This document shows, piece by piece, positions 1-11,830 of a stretch of 64,000 nt of DNA. The notes beneath the pieces are model-generated. The model was not told the origin of the DNA and ran no database searches. It worked only from the letters and a program-made list of their open reading frames with translations. Position numbers and translations under genes: made by a program. The first letter of the stretch is position 1, and each line of letters begins with the position of its first letter. The stretch comes from Sisyra terminalis (taxonomy: Eukaryota > Arthropoda > Insecta > Neuroptera > Sisyridae). The stretch lies in contig OY292275.1 in the NCBI GenBank assembly GCA_958496175.1, forward strand, positions 35,169,701 to 35,233,700, written 5' to 3'.

Positions 1-260
1 TTTCTGGAAATATATAAGCACGAGCACCTGGAGCCGTCTATTTCGTTTTATGCCGCACTGTGGTATAATAATCATGTTACATAATATAAAGTAGTGGCAG
101 CAGGGGTATCTGTAGATATGACAGTAAAGCTCGTCGGAAGTGCGTCATCTTGCCAAGGCAGTACGCCTTCATCTTACCACCCTCACGAGAAAACTACTGT
201 AGCGACGCTTCACCCCCCGGGGTTCATCTAACCTGTCACATTAAAATGTCTTCACTGACC
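1..260. other. GC-richer island, no identified gene
   Basis: This stretch is clearly richer in G and C than the next kilobase, especially 120-240, which includes a CCCCCCGGGG run. Two plus-strand frames are open (about 85-234 and 90-329), but neither gives a protein I recognise and no convincing splice sites frame them. A conserved regulatory segment or the edge of an exon would both fit. I cannot choose between them. Confidence 0.3.
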
Positions 261-1375
261 ACAACCGGAGAATATGAACTTTTTTCTCCAATATTTATCT
301 CTTCTATTACTAATATTAATTAGAATTATTTGTAAAAAGTGAACCATTTAATGAATAATTATGCATGTAGGTACATTTAAAAATGTAATTATTATAATCG
401 ATCAAATATATTTCCCCCTCATTATTGAAATGTAACAAAATAAAGTATATTTTTTGCCCTTTTGGTATCTTTTGATACAATAAGCATTAATTGGAATTGG
501 CTTTTTTTGTAAATTTCTAGTTTACCAAGTGATTTTATTTACAAGTCTAAATAGGGTAAAACTTTAAACTTGTATAAAATTAAATATCTCTTATATCATG
601 TGAGTAGTGATTTTCTAATTTACATTGTTTGTTCTTCCTTATTTTTTATTAAAAATTAGAGATAATAGAAGTTTTGATTTAATTGTCTGTTGAATGAAAA
701 ATAAATTATTTAAATCTAAACGGTAACGGTTGTTTTTGAACGTATAAAGTAAAATACACTCAATTGATTATTTTTATTTTATCAATTATATGCCTTCATT
801 ATAACAAATTATATGCAGATTTAATTTGTCATAAATTTGGAAAGAGTAAAAGACAGATAAGAAAGTTAAAAAGTAATGCAAATAATATTTAAAAGTTGAT
901 ACATAAAGCTGATTCTTCAAAGCTCATTCATTTCATTTGATTGTTGCATAATAAACTAAACAATAAATTAAAGTTGATCTAAAAAAAATAATTCAAAAAA
1001 AGGGTTTTTATTTGGATTTTACTGTTAGTGTTTCGTAGCCAAATAACACATAGGCAGTTATTAGAATTTAACACAGTCATTTCAACCCCCCTAATTCATC
1101 CGAAGTCCTCGACAATGAATGACGCCGAACGTTACCGAATCAATGTATGTACATCCTTGGTATTGATAAATAATTAGTATACGCAATATATCACCTAAGT
1201 GGAATTAATTAATGAAAACATGAAAAACTAATAAATCGGAATGAATGTGTAAAGAACTCTATACAGTTTCATTTTGCTGTCCATATTTTCGTAAAATTTT
1301 TAAAGAAGATGCTTACTGTAAACCGCTATCTAATAGTGTAGAGAATTTACAAAAAAATAATAGTAGGTGCTTTAT
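261..1375. other. AT-rich stretch, nothing identified
   Basis: AT-rich DNA without a recognisable gene or repeat. A small GC-richer patch lies at about 1085-1145. Confidence 0.5.
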
Positions 1376-1772
1376 TCATGTAACTGGGAAATAAAAGAAA
1401 ATTTTAGTGGATATAAGCATGTGAGATATAATTATATAATTCTTGGAAAAGGAAAAATAAGTTTTAAAATCAATTTTGTAAACATATTTCATATAAGACG
1501 TTTGATTGGATATATTTTTTCGTAAAGGATACTTATCAGTTAGATCCAGTTTGTGGGTTTTATATATTTCGTATTCTTCCAAGCTGCTCATATTAAGTGA
1601 TCCTTTCTTGCAAATATGTAGTAGTTTAAAGTTTGTTTCGAAATTATGTATTTATGATTTTCGTCGTATGTTTCGTAAAATTTGAAGATGTTGTTGATCT
1701 AGGTTTTCTGGTATATGTTCTTTACATCTAGTACCAGTTAGCTAAGTTTAGCCAATGTAGAATTTTTCACAT

Positions 1773-2929
1773 AAACCAAAGCTGTCAAAGATACTTTTGG
1801 AAAATAACTAGATAAATTACTTTTTAAAAAAGTAACTGCAGTTATTTTAAGTATTTTGTTACTTATTAAAAAAAGAAACTTAAATACTTATCTTAGTTAA
1901 GCCACTTTCTAAGATAATTTATAAGAAACTTTTTAGTGACTTAGTATACTATGAATGTACTTAGTTTCCTAACGTATTAGTTAGAAGTGTTAGGTAATCA
2001 GATAATGTATTTCTTATATTTATTACTTATGGAAAAGTACAGTATGAATGTGTAATTCCCTGTAATCGTAAAATACTTTAAAAACTATAGAAGATTAATA
2101 TAAGAAGTATAATTTGAATTTTATAGAACTTAGTAAAATAAAATTCTAAATAATGTAGAAAAATATATAAAAACATCAAAACATATCTACTATTAAGTTG
2201 ACTAAAATAAGAATAAAACAATTAGAATTTGGTAAAAAAAAAACACAAAATAAACATTTTTTTTTCACCAGGTAGACAGATATGCAATTTTATCTTTTAT
2301 TTCTATTAACTTTGGAATAAAAGTGTCTTAGTTACTGAAAAGTATCTATGATACTTTTTTAAGCTAGCAAAGCTGCCAGAAAAATGCATCATAATTACTT
2401 TAATTCTTACAAAACGTAATTAGATACTAGATACTATCTTAGAAACTTTTTAAACTGTATCTTGTAACTTCAACAGCATCTTATTTGCCGAAAAGTGACT
2501 AATGTATCGATTTACTAAGAGATAAGGTGCAGAATTGTATTTTGTTCTGTTCTATATGATTCTATATAGTTTTATACCTCTTATATTAATCTTCTATCGT
2601 TTTTAATGTGTGTTGTGTTTACAAGGGTTAAGGGTTAAGACAAACTATTTTCTTTTTCCTTTCTTTTCCCAAATTAATAAAGATAAGTCATACATTTTTT
2701 GATTACCTAAAAATGTTATCAAATACATTACGAAACTGAGTTTATCCATAGTATAAAAATTAACTTAAAAATGATTATTTTAAGTATCTAACAAGTAATT
2801 TAAGTAAGTATCTAAATTCTTCCATTTAAAGAATAACTAGATACCTAAAGTAAATTCGGATACTTTTTAAAAAAGTAACTTTTCGAGACTCTATATACTT
2901 TTCTAAAGTATCTTTGACAGCTCTGGTTT
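1773..2929. mobile_element. Foldback element with arms of about 400 bp
   Basis: The left end, with CAAAGCTGTCAAAGATACTT, returns in inverted form at the right end as AAGTATCTTTGACAGCTCTG. The arms stay similar inward for roughly 400 bases, sharing TAGGTAATCA and ATAGAAGATTAATATAAGA in opposite orientation. The element carries many short degenerate AGATACTTT/AAGTATCT units and no coding sequence. DNA of the same style continues to about 3077, so the true right edge may lie there. It interrupts a PLE, and a related arm lies at 13050-14480. Class II foldback is inferred from structure. Confidence 0.7.
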
Positions 2930-3163
2930 AAAGATACAGTTCCTTTTTTAAAGCATCTAAAATACTAGTCATTTTTACCAAAGAATGAAGGAACCGAAGG
3001 AACTATGATACTGTTACTTAGATATTTCAGTGTAACTAAGTTACTTCGAAGAAACGAAGATACTTTTTTCTTATAAATCTAATGTAAGCCGCTCTTAATT
3101 TTTACATTGTGATTTGTTTGTGCTCAAATAGCTTGAAAATTTTCATGAAGCTGTTGTTTTAAA

Positions 3164-3320
3164 ATTTTATTTATCGTTGCTTTATAACAAGTAAGGTCTT
3201 TAGTGACTCTAGGATTAATAAAAATCCATATTCGAGAAATATTAAAAATTTGCTCGATGCAAGGATCGAATCCAACACCTACCAGTTTTGGAGTGATACC
3301 TAGACCACGCGGGTAGGGAC
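3164..3320 (-). mobile_element. tRNA-derived SINE, copy 1
   Basis: Minus-strand copy of the roughly 165-bp SINE seen eight times in this window. Its head contains a B-box-like GTTGGATTCGATCCTT and a degenerate A box, followed by a tRNA-unrelated half ending near a TTATAACAAAGC-like sequence. It sits inside the minus-strand PLE: PLE-matching sequence resumes on both sides at about 3160 and 3325. It therefore inserted after that PLE. Confidence 0.75.
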
Positions 3321-3399
3321 CACGCATTTGTCGAAAATGCAATGTTTATTTTAATTTTCTTTATGAATTTGGCAATTGTAGTAGCAAATATATTATTGA

Positions 3400-3610
3400 A
3401 ACTTAATTTTGAAACTGTTAAAATGCGTTACAATTAATGAAGAAAGAAAGAAATTGAGTCATACGATATTAATAGTTGTTCATTAGTTCATTAATTGCGA
3501 CTCGGAAATAATAAAATATTATATTTATATATCAATTATATATCATTATATCAATTATATTATATATTATATTTATATTTTATATATCAATGTTAAAATA
3601 ACCTGAAATT
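3400..3610 (+). mobile_element. PLE 3' end, plus strand
   Basis: Contains AAGAAATTGAGTCATACGA, a CATTAGTTCATTAATT region and GACTCGGAAATAATAAAAT, and ends in TATATCAATGTTAAAATAA. The same order is found at 28705-28815 (plus) and 38745-38810 (minus). It is joined head-on to the minus-strand PLE body ending near 3430, so a 3' end and a truncated body lie in opposite orientation. The middle is stretched by AT-rich repeats at about 3515-3590. Confidence 0.6.
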
Positions 3611-3889
3611 GTTTTTTTTCATTACATATATGAAGTTATTTAAAAAAGTTTTATTTTAAATTAATTTTCCATATTTTATATAAGATTTATAGTTTTAGTT
3701 CTATAAAAAGGTCATGAAAGTGCAATAGTTTTTATTGAAAGTGCAATAGTTCGTTTCTATGTTTCTATGAATGAATCTAGTCTGTAAACGAGTAAAATAA
3801 AAAAATGCATATTAACAGGATTGAGAAAAGTGAGGAATATATTTGATGAAAAAGCGTCTCTACGAATACTGTTTTGCGTGTTCCATTGG
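3611..3889. other. AT-rich stretch, nothing identified
   Basis: AT-rich DNA without a recognisable gene or repeat. Confidence 0.45.
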
Positions 3890-4069
3890 CATATTGTGTG
3901 CTGGCACGAGCGGGTAAAGAGGAGCAATCGATAGTACAATATCACATCGATTAGCCACGGCCACGCCCCGAGCATTGCGAAGGAAAACCTGACTGCCTTA
4001 TGTGTGGGGCGCCTTTCCAACATCTTCTCAAACCCTGGTGGATTCTTCGTCGACATTTCTCACATTCTC

Positions 4070-4070
<1 letters not shown>
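3890..4070. other. GC-richer island
   Basis: A sharp compositional island with a GCCACGGCCACGCCCCG core that includes a GC-box-like GGGGCGTGGC on the minus strand. A 99-codon minus-strand frame (4056-3757) crosses it but has no family signature I trust. Conserved regulatory DNA is an inference from composition alone. Confidence 0.3.

Positions 4071-4110
<40 letters not shown>
4071..4110. repeat. (TA)n microsatellite
   Basis: Uninterrupted TA dinucleotide run of about 36 bases. Confidence 0.95.
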
Positions 4111-4111
<1 letters not shown>

Positions 4112-5036
4112 ACTTACTTGCAGGATCTATTCCAACTACCGACAATGAATGTTTCCAATGAATTCCCAATATTCTGACACCTTCTCACAAAAAGCTAATA
4201 TCAAACAATTAACATTAAAAAGTCTTAATGAATTTCCTCAGACGTTAATAATTTCTTTAGATTATTCAGATTGCGTATATTTCTGACAGGTGATTGCGAT
4301 TATTAATTTTTACGAACACCTCCTTAACGTTTATTACTTCAATTATTTGATGGACATCTAACACACCTGGCTGAATTCAATATTAATTAACTTGTTATTC
4401 AGCTTTATGCATTTTAATTAACCAAGTGATTAAAATGATGTATCAATAAAAATTAAAATCATTAATTTGCTCAGCGTTTAAATTGGAAAATTCTTTACTC
4501 TATACGTTATTATTTTCGTTTTTTTTTTTACTATCGGATAATAAAAATCTTCCTAAAAATTACAATAACCCGTGTGAGTTTGTATTAAATATTATATATA
4601 ATAAGCAAAATGATAACGATGCTCGCCTGTAACTTTTCTTTCAGACTATACTGAATAATTCACCCCTAGACATGTGACACTAACATTCACCCCCACATTT
4701 ATATTGAAGGGTGGAATTCAAGTGGTCGCCATTCGAATTTGCACCAGCATCTAATTTTCACAACCATTATTTTCTTTGGTGCAATACGAATGAATGCACA
4801 TTAAGAATAGAAGTCATTCAAGTTTCCATAAATACAAAAATCGAATTTAAATTGATGTGAGTGTATGGGGCTTTATTGAGCGCTTCGGGCGATTTTTTCT
4901 TCTTCTTTTTACTTTTATTTTCGTAAGAAAATGAAATGAAGAATGAAGGATAGTTTTCACATTCTAAAAGTTATCAACGGTATTGCGTTTTGGTTTTTCT
5001 CGTAAAACGAAACAATCAAATTTATTTCGTTTTTAT
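4111..5036. other. AT-rich stretch, nothing firm
   Basis: No gene is identified. Splice-like signals occur, including TTTTCTTTCAG at about 4642 and a GTAAGT on the minus strand at 4117, but they are not linked to convincing coding sequence. Confidence 0.4.
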
Positions 5037-5120
5037 CTATCTAAATAGAGGTATATCTTTTATAATACACCCTCCAATATCTATATCATATCCCGTGGCG
5101 TTGTGGTCAAAGAAAACGCC
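5037..5120 (-). CDS. Candidate terminal coding exon, unrecognised
   Basis: On the minus strand an acceptor-like CCAATTTTTCAG is followed by 27 sense codons and a TAG in phase 0. The peptide is not low in complexity (GVFFDHNATGYD at its start, GGCIIKDIPLF near its end). No family is recognised and no partner exon is identified. Open runs of this length after a pyrimidine tract are expected by chance in a window this size, so this is only a hint. Confidence 0.2.
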   Translation of the reverse strand, partial: GVFFDHNATGYDIDIGGCIIKDIPLFR

Positions 5121-6988
5121 CTGAAAAATTGGATATTCGCTGGCGTTTTTTTTCCTTTTGATGTCGTTATATTCGAATTTAGAACACTCGTGTCTCAATG
5201 CCCGTTGGTTATAAATATTACAGTTCGATAAAAGTTGTTACTCGGAATTTGTAAGTTAGTCAGGAGGGTTGTAGATCAAAGCGTAAAAGCCGTCAATAAA
5301 AACACTATTTCCCTGTCAATGATAACAGTGAGTAACGTTTTTCCTCATTTAAAATTTTCTCTGTAAAAACGATTGCCTATTGTATTTTTCTATAATAGCG
5401 AAATCAATTTCCAAATATCTTTCTAATTACGAAAGTACACTTTTGTGAAAATCTTAAGAGAACACTTTCAACGTTTGAAGAGTGCAAATGATATTAATCC
5501 TCTTGGGTTCAGACAAAGCAGCGACTGGTCTGATATCGAAACAAAAGTAGAGCTTCTTTACAAAACAGATACTTTCCAATTTGTAAAAACCTTTCTTTGA
5601 TTTTGAAACACGTTTATTGTGGGCAGTGTTGGCGTTACCTCGTCATTGCGAACCCTCTTGTTGCGAATCCCTCTACTTCTCACCACCGAAGGGTGGTTTT
5701 GTCTATTCCCTATCTTATGTGTGTATGTGTCTCAATCGTTTAATACTATTACTATTTTTCAGTCCAGTGTACCTAAATAGCCGTTTGAAATGCATAAAAT
5801 CGAAAATTATAATTTTTTCAAAATAAAACTTAAATTAAGGTAAGTACCTAAATAAAATTCCGACATAATAAATGGTATTCATTAGGTAAACTTAAAGCAA
5901 TATATTGTGTTACTTCAAAGTACTAAAACTTTTATATGCAAGAATGCTGGGGCAATCATCAACGTGAATCATTCGTGTTGATCATGCATATGATAAGAAC
6001 AAACATATCTAAAAATTATGCCCTTTTAACATACATATGTATAAAGAATCTTACATTATTAAAAAAAAAACTAATAACGTTGCGTGTTGACCTGGATGAG
6101 ATTTCAACTAGAACCAGGCTTAATGATAAAAATTATTCCGAGTTTTACGAAATTCATTTTTTTTAAATGTAAAATTTTTGTTTTTATTTTAAGCAAGAAG
6201 AACTAACGATTTTAAGTGGGATTTAAAAATCAGTTTGTGTAAAAAAAAGAAAAATCTTAAAAATGCTAATGCTACGTATTTGAAAGACAAAGAATATTGT
6301 TAAATTAGGTTTCTCTTGTCTGGATAGCAGAAACGAAGAAGAAAATTCAACGAGGCTCGTGTGCATGTTCTTGAGTGTGTATGTGTTTGAGGGGGTTGAA
6401 ATCCAATCTTGATTTCGTATTGCATTCCTACAATGACAGTCCGTCCCGTCTGTCTATCCTGTCTATCCCGTTTGTATTCGCGGTGAAGGCGCTGCTGTCT
6501 TATTGTCCACGTTTGTTTGACTTTCTTTGTTTAAGTGCCCGTTCGACCTATTGTGTATAAACATATAACTAAACCACCACCTTTTCCAATACCATCCCAA
6601 TACAAATATACCGCTATATATACATTTTCTATTTGCAACTGTACACAATATAAGGTTCAACTGTAATGCACTTTATTGGTAGACTTTAATCTAACGGTTC
6701 TTTATCTAAAATAAAACTTTTGTTATTCGATAGGCACTTTTCTTGCTTAATAAAGAATATATGAAATTATTATTCCCCCGTTTTCTTTGCTTCTAAAATA
6801 CTAAATATTCTTATTCATTTTTGAACTGAATTATCTATAAAACAATTATTTCCAAAGTAGTCAATGAATATACCGTGCAAGATGTAAGCTCTACTCCATA
6901 AATAATGAAAATATCACTTAAAAATATTTTTCATACGCTTTTAATTTTTGGTTTTTACGGAAGATTGGGAGATTTGTTTCGCCATATG
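5121..6988. other. AT-rich stretch, nothing identified
   Basis: No gene or repeat recognised. Slightly GC-richer patches lie at about 5610-5730 and 6430-6550. Confidence 0.45.
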
Positions 6989-7658
6989 CAGTGGAATCTT
7001 GATATCTCGAATTTCAAAGGAAATGCTAAAATTTGGAGTTTATGAATTTTTGACTCAAGAAGATATTCGAGATATAACGGATTAAATTGGTAAAATTTCG
7101 ATATAACGAGGCGCAAATATAATCTTCGAGTTGTAGAGTCAAAGTTAAATAAAAATTCGACTTAAGTTTATTGGTACATCGGTGACCGACTCCATTACTG
7201 TACTACCAATCATATTGGGAAGTTTAGTCAACACTCAAACCCTCTGATTCCGCCACTTTTGGGGCACTAAAATGAAAGACGTCTGAAAAGAAAAGTGCCT
7301 AGAAATCAAGTCGAGGCATAGGGAGATTTAGCTCCTGTCATCAAATCGGATAATAGGACATATATCCTCATGGCCGATATAAAAAAAATTATTGGTACAT
7401 ATTTATTGAAACAAATTAGATAATGATGACGTAAACTATACACTGTAACTTCGACTTATAAAATCTGCTTTTTGAAATTCGAGTTATAGAGTATAAATAT
7501 GAACTATTAATACTTCATAGGGTAGTATAACTTTGTTCGACTGTCAAAGTCAATTCGAGATATCGCGTATTTAAGGGTTTAGCGGAAAGGAATGGCAATA
7601 TTTTTCGTTTTACTGAGAATTACGAGTTAACGAGATTCGATTTATCGAGATTCCACTG
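6989..7658. mobile_element. pogo-like (Tc1/mariner superfamily) non-autonomous element
   Basis: The left end CAGTGGAATCTTGATATCTC and the inverted right end CAGTGGAATCTCGATAAATC match at nearly every position. TA follows the right end; TG precedes the left end, a likely decayed TA. CAGT ends with a CTCGATAA motif are typical of pogo/Tigger elements. The interior has several degenerate TCGAGTTATAGAG units in both orientations near the ends and no intact transposase. Length is 670 bp. Confidence 0.7.
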
Positions 7659-9429
7659 TACTTCCTTTTTCAGCGCTACTTATCTCCGGCGAAGTCCTTC
7701 AGGTTGAGGTAACCTATTACTTTTTTCAGAAAGTGTACCTAATTTTTCTTCTTCTTTATTTTTATTTAATTTTTAAAATCAGCCCATCTCCGCTTTGAAG
7801 TTTCTCTTTGTCATCGCATCGATGACTCTTCGTAGGCTATTTACATTTATTTTGATGAAAGTGCTCTTATCGGTCCATTAAATATTAAATTGTATCTCCT
7901 GCATCGACATTGAAAGTTCACAAGACATCTACTTTTTTTTACAGATTTTGCTATCTGGTAAAAAATACTACAGCTAATTGCATTTTAAAATTCAGTAATT
8001 TTAACAAAAAAAAAAAAGAAGCTTTTTATTGTAAAATGTAACAGCATGTATATAATAGAGAAATCAGAAAGTAATATTGTTTTTTAAACACAAAATTTGG
8101 AAATGTTTTTTTATTTTAAATCAATGGTATAACTATTCTCAATATCATCTAGCTTTTGACATCTAGAATGCAAATTTTGGATGTAAATTTAGTAAAATTG
8201 AATTAATTTCTAAGTAAAATATCTAAAAAGCACATTTTGGGCATCATTTAAGTTTTCAATGTTTTTACTACTGAAAAAATGTTGTGAAGATTGAAATAAA
8301 TAAAAATCCGATGAAATAATTCAGGCAATAGCAACTACCCTTAATTTATTAATATTTTCCATATAACAGGGGTTTTCTTGTACAGAGGGGTCTTGCATTA
8401 TCGTATTGCAAAATAAAGTTTTCTCGTTTGACAATTGCTTTTGGGTAAACGAGAAACTTTTGGGTACTTGGTTGGTTGACCAAGATTGATTAGGAATATT
8501 TGACAGCTTTTTAACTGTCGTACATGGATTTAGTATAACTTGAGAAACTTAAAGTTATTGAATTTGAATTTTAAATAAAACTTATTTAGTATTAATAAAA
8601 ATCTAATGGACTGGAGAAATATTGAAAATGCTTTTGGTCGTAACTTTGCGTTATTATCCTGTAAAACTAAGAGAGCATACTATACCAAATTTATATTTCT
8701 TCAACTATTTTAATATTTTCAGAATAATAAATATTTATTAATCTTTTCCGAGTAAACAATTCACTTTACCCATAAAATATATTTTGTACAACTTTGAAAT
8801 AAAAAAGAAGCTGATAAATGACTATTGAATGTTTGTAGATTCAGAAACGACATTTTTTTCTAGTCCCTCAAATAGATTGGCATTTATTTTACAACATAAA
8901 GCATGTGAAATTATAGACGCACGAAATGAGTTACGTTTCTTTGCAAAATTATTCTAATTCAATGATGTTTTTATAACTTTTACATGGACAAAAGTATTTA
9001 CAGATACCTAATTTTCATAATTATTGATTAATATTGATAATTATAAGAGATCCGAACATTTTATTCGGTTTTTATCATAGCTTTTTTATATGTCTATTAT
9101 AACAAAGGCAATTTTGAAAGTAATGTATTGTAATTTTAGTAATGATTTTTCCTTTATTAGTATATATTATATAGGCTTGTACCTATATATTTCGATATCT
9201 GTAGTATAGTTACAAATACTGTGAAATCTGGATAATTCGAGATTGAAAAGGTTGTTAAAAATCAATATATATTGGTAAATATAAATAAAAATCAGTTTAT
9301 TCCAAATTTTGAGTTAAATATTGTACGAAAGTGTGGACATAAAAAAAGGCCAGAATAAACTATAGTTTTAAATTGATATTAACAAGCTATAGTGTGAAAA
9401 TTTATTTCTTAAATATATTTATTAAGTCC
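7659..9429. other. AT-rich stretch, nothing identified
   Basis: No gene recognised. A short GC-richer segment (about 7667-7705) has an acceptor-like start and a donor-like end but spans only 35 bases. Confidence 0.4.
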
Positions 9430-9725
9430 TCTAGTTGAAACTGGCAGACCTTACCTTATGTAACTTACTTTCAAGATATATATTATTTATGTAATTTTTA
9501 GAAAAATCCCTATATTTCACAAAATATTAATTTTAACGCAAAAATAAAATTCTATAATAAAAAATATAAAATAAATGTCTTGATTCAGTAAAAATATGGG
9601 AATATATAAGTGCAACGTTGTGTAAAAATGTTAAAACTACAAGTGAAGGCCATTAGGAGATTTGCGATTTTGTACAAACGAACGTTAATTTTCTGTATAA
9701 ATATATAGATTATTCCAGTAGTTTT
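9430..9725. repeat. Dispersed repeat R2, copy 1
   Basis: Shares several blocks in the same order and orientation with 12640-12960, among them AGAAAAATCC(C/T)TATAT and ACAAACGAAC(G/A)TTAATTTT. It is of unknown class, with no terminal inverted repeat visible. It overlaps the 3' part of a 147-codon minus-strand frame (10028-9585), which argues against that frame being a gene. Confidence 0.55.
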
Positions 9726-10303
9726 GATAGTATTCAAACGATCTAACGAAATAAAGTAAGTATAAAAAAACGGAAAAAGAAAAACTATCAAAGTAGTTAC
9801 ACTGTAGTGTCTGTAGCATTCAACAACAAAATAATCAAATTTATTTGTAGATAACCACCACACTATACTTTCCAAGAACGACAAATGATTGATGTTTATT
9901 ATTTGTGTTTCAAATAATACACCATATAGTTTGGGAGGATTTCCCAAACAAATTGAATCAAAATTTTGAATTAAACATAAAAATTGAATTAAGAAGATAT
10001 ATTTATTTTGGGTTAACAGAAATTTCAAGGAACCGAAAAAATATAGTCCATTGATTGTAATACGAACAGCCGTACATTATGTGTATTGAATTATACATTG
10101 AAATTAAAAAAAAATCATAATTGGAATTTTTTAAGCAATTAAAAATTTTAAGGTAAAAACAAGCAGAATTAAAATTATAAGAAAGTAATCCTTTTTCAAC
10201 AAATATCTTATACCTTGATCTTATGTACTTAATGATTTGTTTTAATTTTGTCTTTTTAATAATAATTTGGGTCTATAAATATGTATATTTTATTCACTAC
10301 TAG
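9726..10303. other. AT-rich stretch, nothing identified
   Basis: Contains the 5' part of the longest ATG frame of the window (minus, 10028-9585, 147 codons). Its translation is dominated by Phe, Ile, Tyr and Leu, as AT-rich noncoding DNA gives. Not called as a gene. Confidence 0.45.
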
Positions 10304-10419
10304 GGTGTAGATGCAATTAATTATTATAACGTGGAGAAAATAGCTCCAGGAGATCAAAAAAGATTATCTGCATGGAAAGAGTTTTATTTTATATCAGAAA
10401 AAAGTATCAGTAAGAAGTG
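10304..10419 (+). CDS. Candidate terminal coding exon, unrecognised
   Basis: An acceptor-like TATTTTATTCACTACTAG precedes an open stretch of 38 sense codons ending in TGA. The peptide is hydrophilic and balanced (for example VEKIAPGDQKRLSAWKEF), unlike the Phe/Ile/Tyr-rich translations around it. No family is recognised. No donor or upstream exon can be tied to it, and no polyadenylation signal follows closely. Confidence 0.25.
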
Positions 10420-11830
10420 AATTTAGATTCTTTTTTACGTTGTTCGCTCATTTTTATTTATTAACTCTAAATTATCATGTCCATGTAGTAACCATAAATT
10501 TATTTTTGTAGCAAGGGAACGGATGGAAATTCGCTTATTTTAAATAGACTACTGTATATTTGATGTAATGAATTCACATTGAAAGTGCTCTGTTGGCGAT
10601 TCCATTAAAATAACTGATTTCAGTCAATGTGCACTGTGCTACATTTGGTATTCTAAATAGCAAAGAACGGCAATATTTTTTTATTCATGAGAAATGCGAG
10701 GGTGCGTTTCACAGTACCATCTTTCCAAATCAAGCGCGTATTTTACTGTGTAAAATAGAGATTTTTACCCCAGTATAAGGGTAGTTCACGGTTTTAACTC
10801 GCCTTAGAAGCAATTCGTTTTACATGTTATTATCGCTTCCTTGTGCAAATGTTTTTACCATAAAATAAAAAATTTGATCCTATATATTGAAGAATTAGAA
10901 ATTAATGTGCTTTTTTATTCGAAATAAAATTTTTGTTGAGTTTATTTGCAAAAGGATTCAAACGTAACGTTCTTTACGTTAATAGAAAAATATTATGCTG
11001 AATTTTTTATGGTTGGTGGAATTTAGAATAATCTCTTTTTTGTATTTTTATATAAAGCGAGTGCATTTAAAAAGCGACCCTTCTGAATTTGTGAAATCAC
11101 ACAATGAAGGTGTAAACACCCCGAAGTTATTCGATTTTATACTAAAAACGTTTTCTATTCACTGAATAATTCCCCTTCATTGCTCATGCAATGCATTTAA
11201 AGAAATATCCCGCAAACACGAAAATATTTCATACCATTCAGATTTTTTTATGAAAAATTGCACCCTTTTAATTCTGAGCAAAAATTTGAAAAAACCTGTT
11301 ATTATCACTGCAGTTTACATTTTTTTTTTTTTGATTGACTTGACAGACAGTTTTAAGTAAGAAAAGAACGTTTCTATTATCGGCTAGCTGACAACTTCTT
11401 GAGAACGGTTACATTTTTGATGCATTTTTTGCTGTTAGCATCAAATAATTGAAAATAAATAAGTAACGAGTTTTTGGCTTGCAGTTTATAGTATATGACT
11501 TAAGTTTAGGAACTATTAAAAAGTTTTTGATGAAATGAAATCGATGTTCTAATTTCTTTCTATATGTTTCGATATATTATGAGATAAAGGGTGAAATAGA
11601 TGCATTTATGTTTAATAGTAGATTGACTAAGGTAATCAATATAAATTAAGAGCAACGACCATTAGCAATAGCATCCATCAGACTAAGAGAGGGTTGATTA
11701 AGGGGTTATTTATTAAAGTGCAGAAGGTACACTCGTAATCGATCAACAGTTCTTGACAGTTGTTTTCAGTTGTGTCACATTACTAAATTTTTTTGGTTTT
11801 TTAATTCCACATTAATTTCCAAAAGTTTTT
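10420..11830. other. AT-rich stretch, nothing identified
   Basis: No gene or repeat recognised. Confidence 0.45.

Larger units (their letters stand above)
1376..3430 (-). mobile_element. Penelope-like element body, minus strand, broken by nested insertions
   Basis: Read on the minus strand, three blocks match the PLE copy at 28195-28820 in order: about 3430-3325, about 3160-3078 and 1772-1376. The last block encodes the end of a GIY-YIG endonuclease domain, with the peptides HICKKGSLN and SLEEYEIYKTHK; just upstream is TGTGAAAAATTCTACATTGG, which in the other copy encodes CEKFYIG. Block 3160-3078 contains the S-G-x-x-x-I-Y region that precedes the domain in this family. Stops and frameshifts show that it is dead. 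The gaps are filled by a SINE (3164-3320) and by a foldback element (1773 to about 3077). The similarity to the second copy is seen directly; the family assignment rests on the GIY-YIG motif typical of PLEs. Confidence 0.75.

Noticed and set aside
3757..4056. 99-codon minus-strand frame with GAWPWL, reminiscent of trypsin-like proteases
   Set aside because: The rest of the frame lacks an activation site, His, Asp or Ser motifs and conserved Cys. A six-residue resemblance is not enough.
4118..4183. Minus-strand open piece ending at a GTAAGT donor-like site, with a plausible peptide
   Set aside because: The acceptor side has no pyrimidine tract, and nothing links it to other exons.
7667..7705. 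35-base segment between TTTTTCAG and GTAACC
   Set aside because: It begins immediately outside the pogo-like element, is very short, and the donor is imperfect.
9585..10028. Longest ATG frame (minus strand, 147 codons), hydrophobic and superficially receptor-like
   Set aside because: At this base composition a frame of about 145 codons is expected by chance in 64 kb on two strands. Its composition follows the AT bias, and part of it lies in repeat R2.
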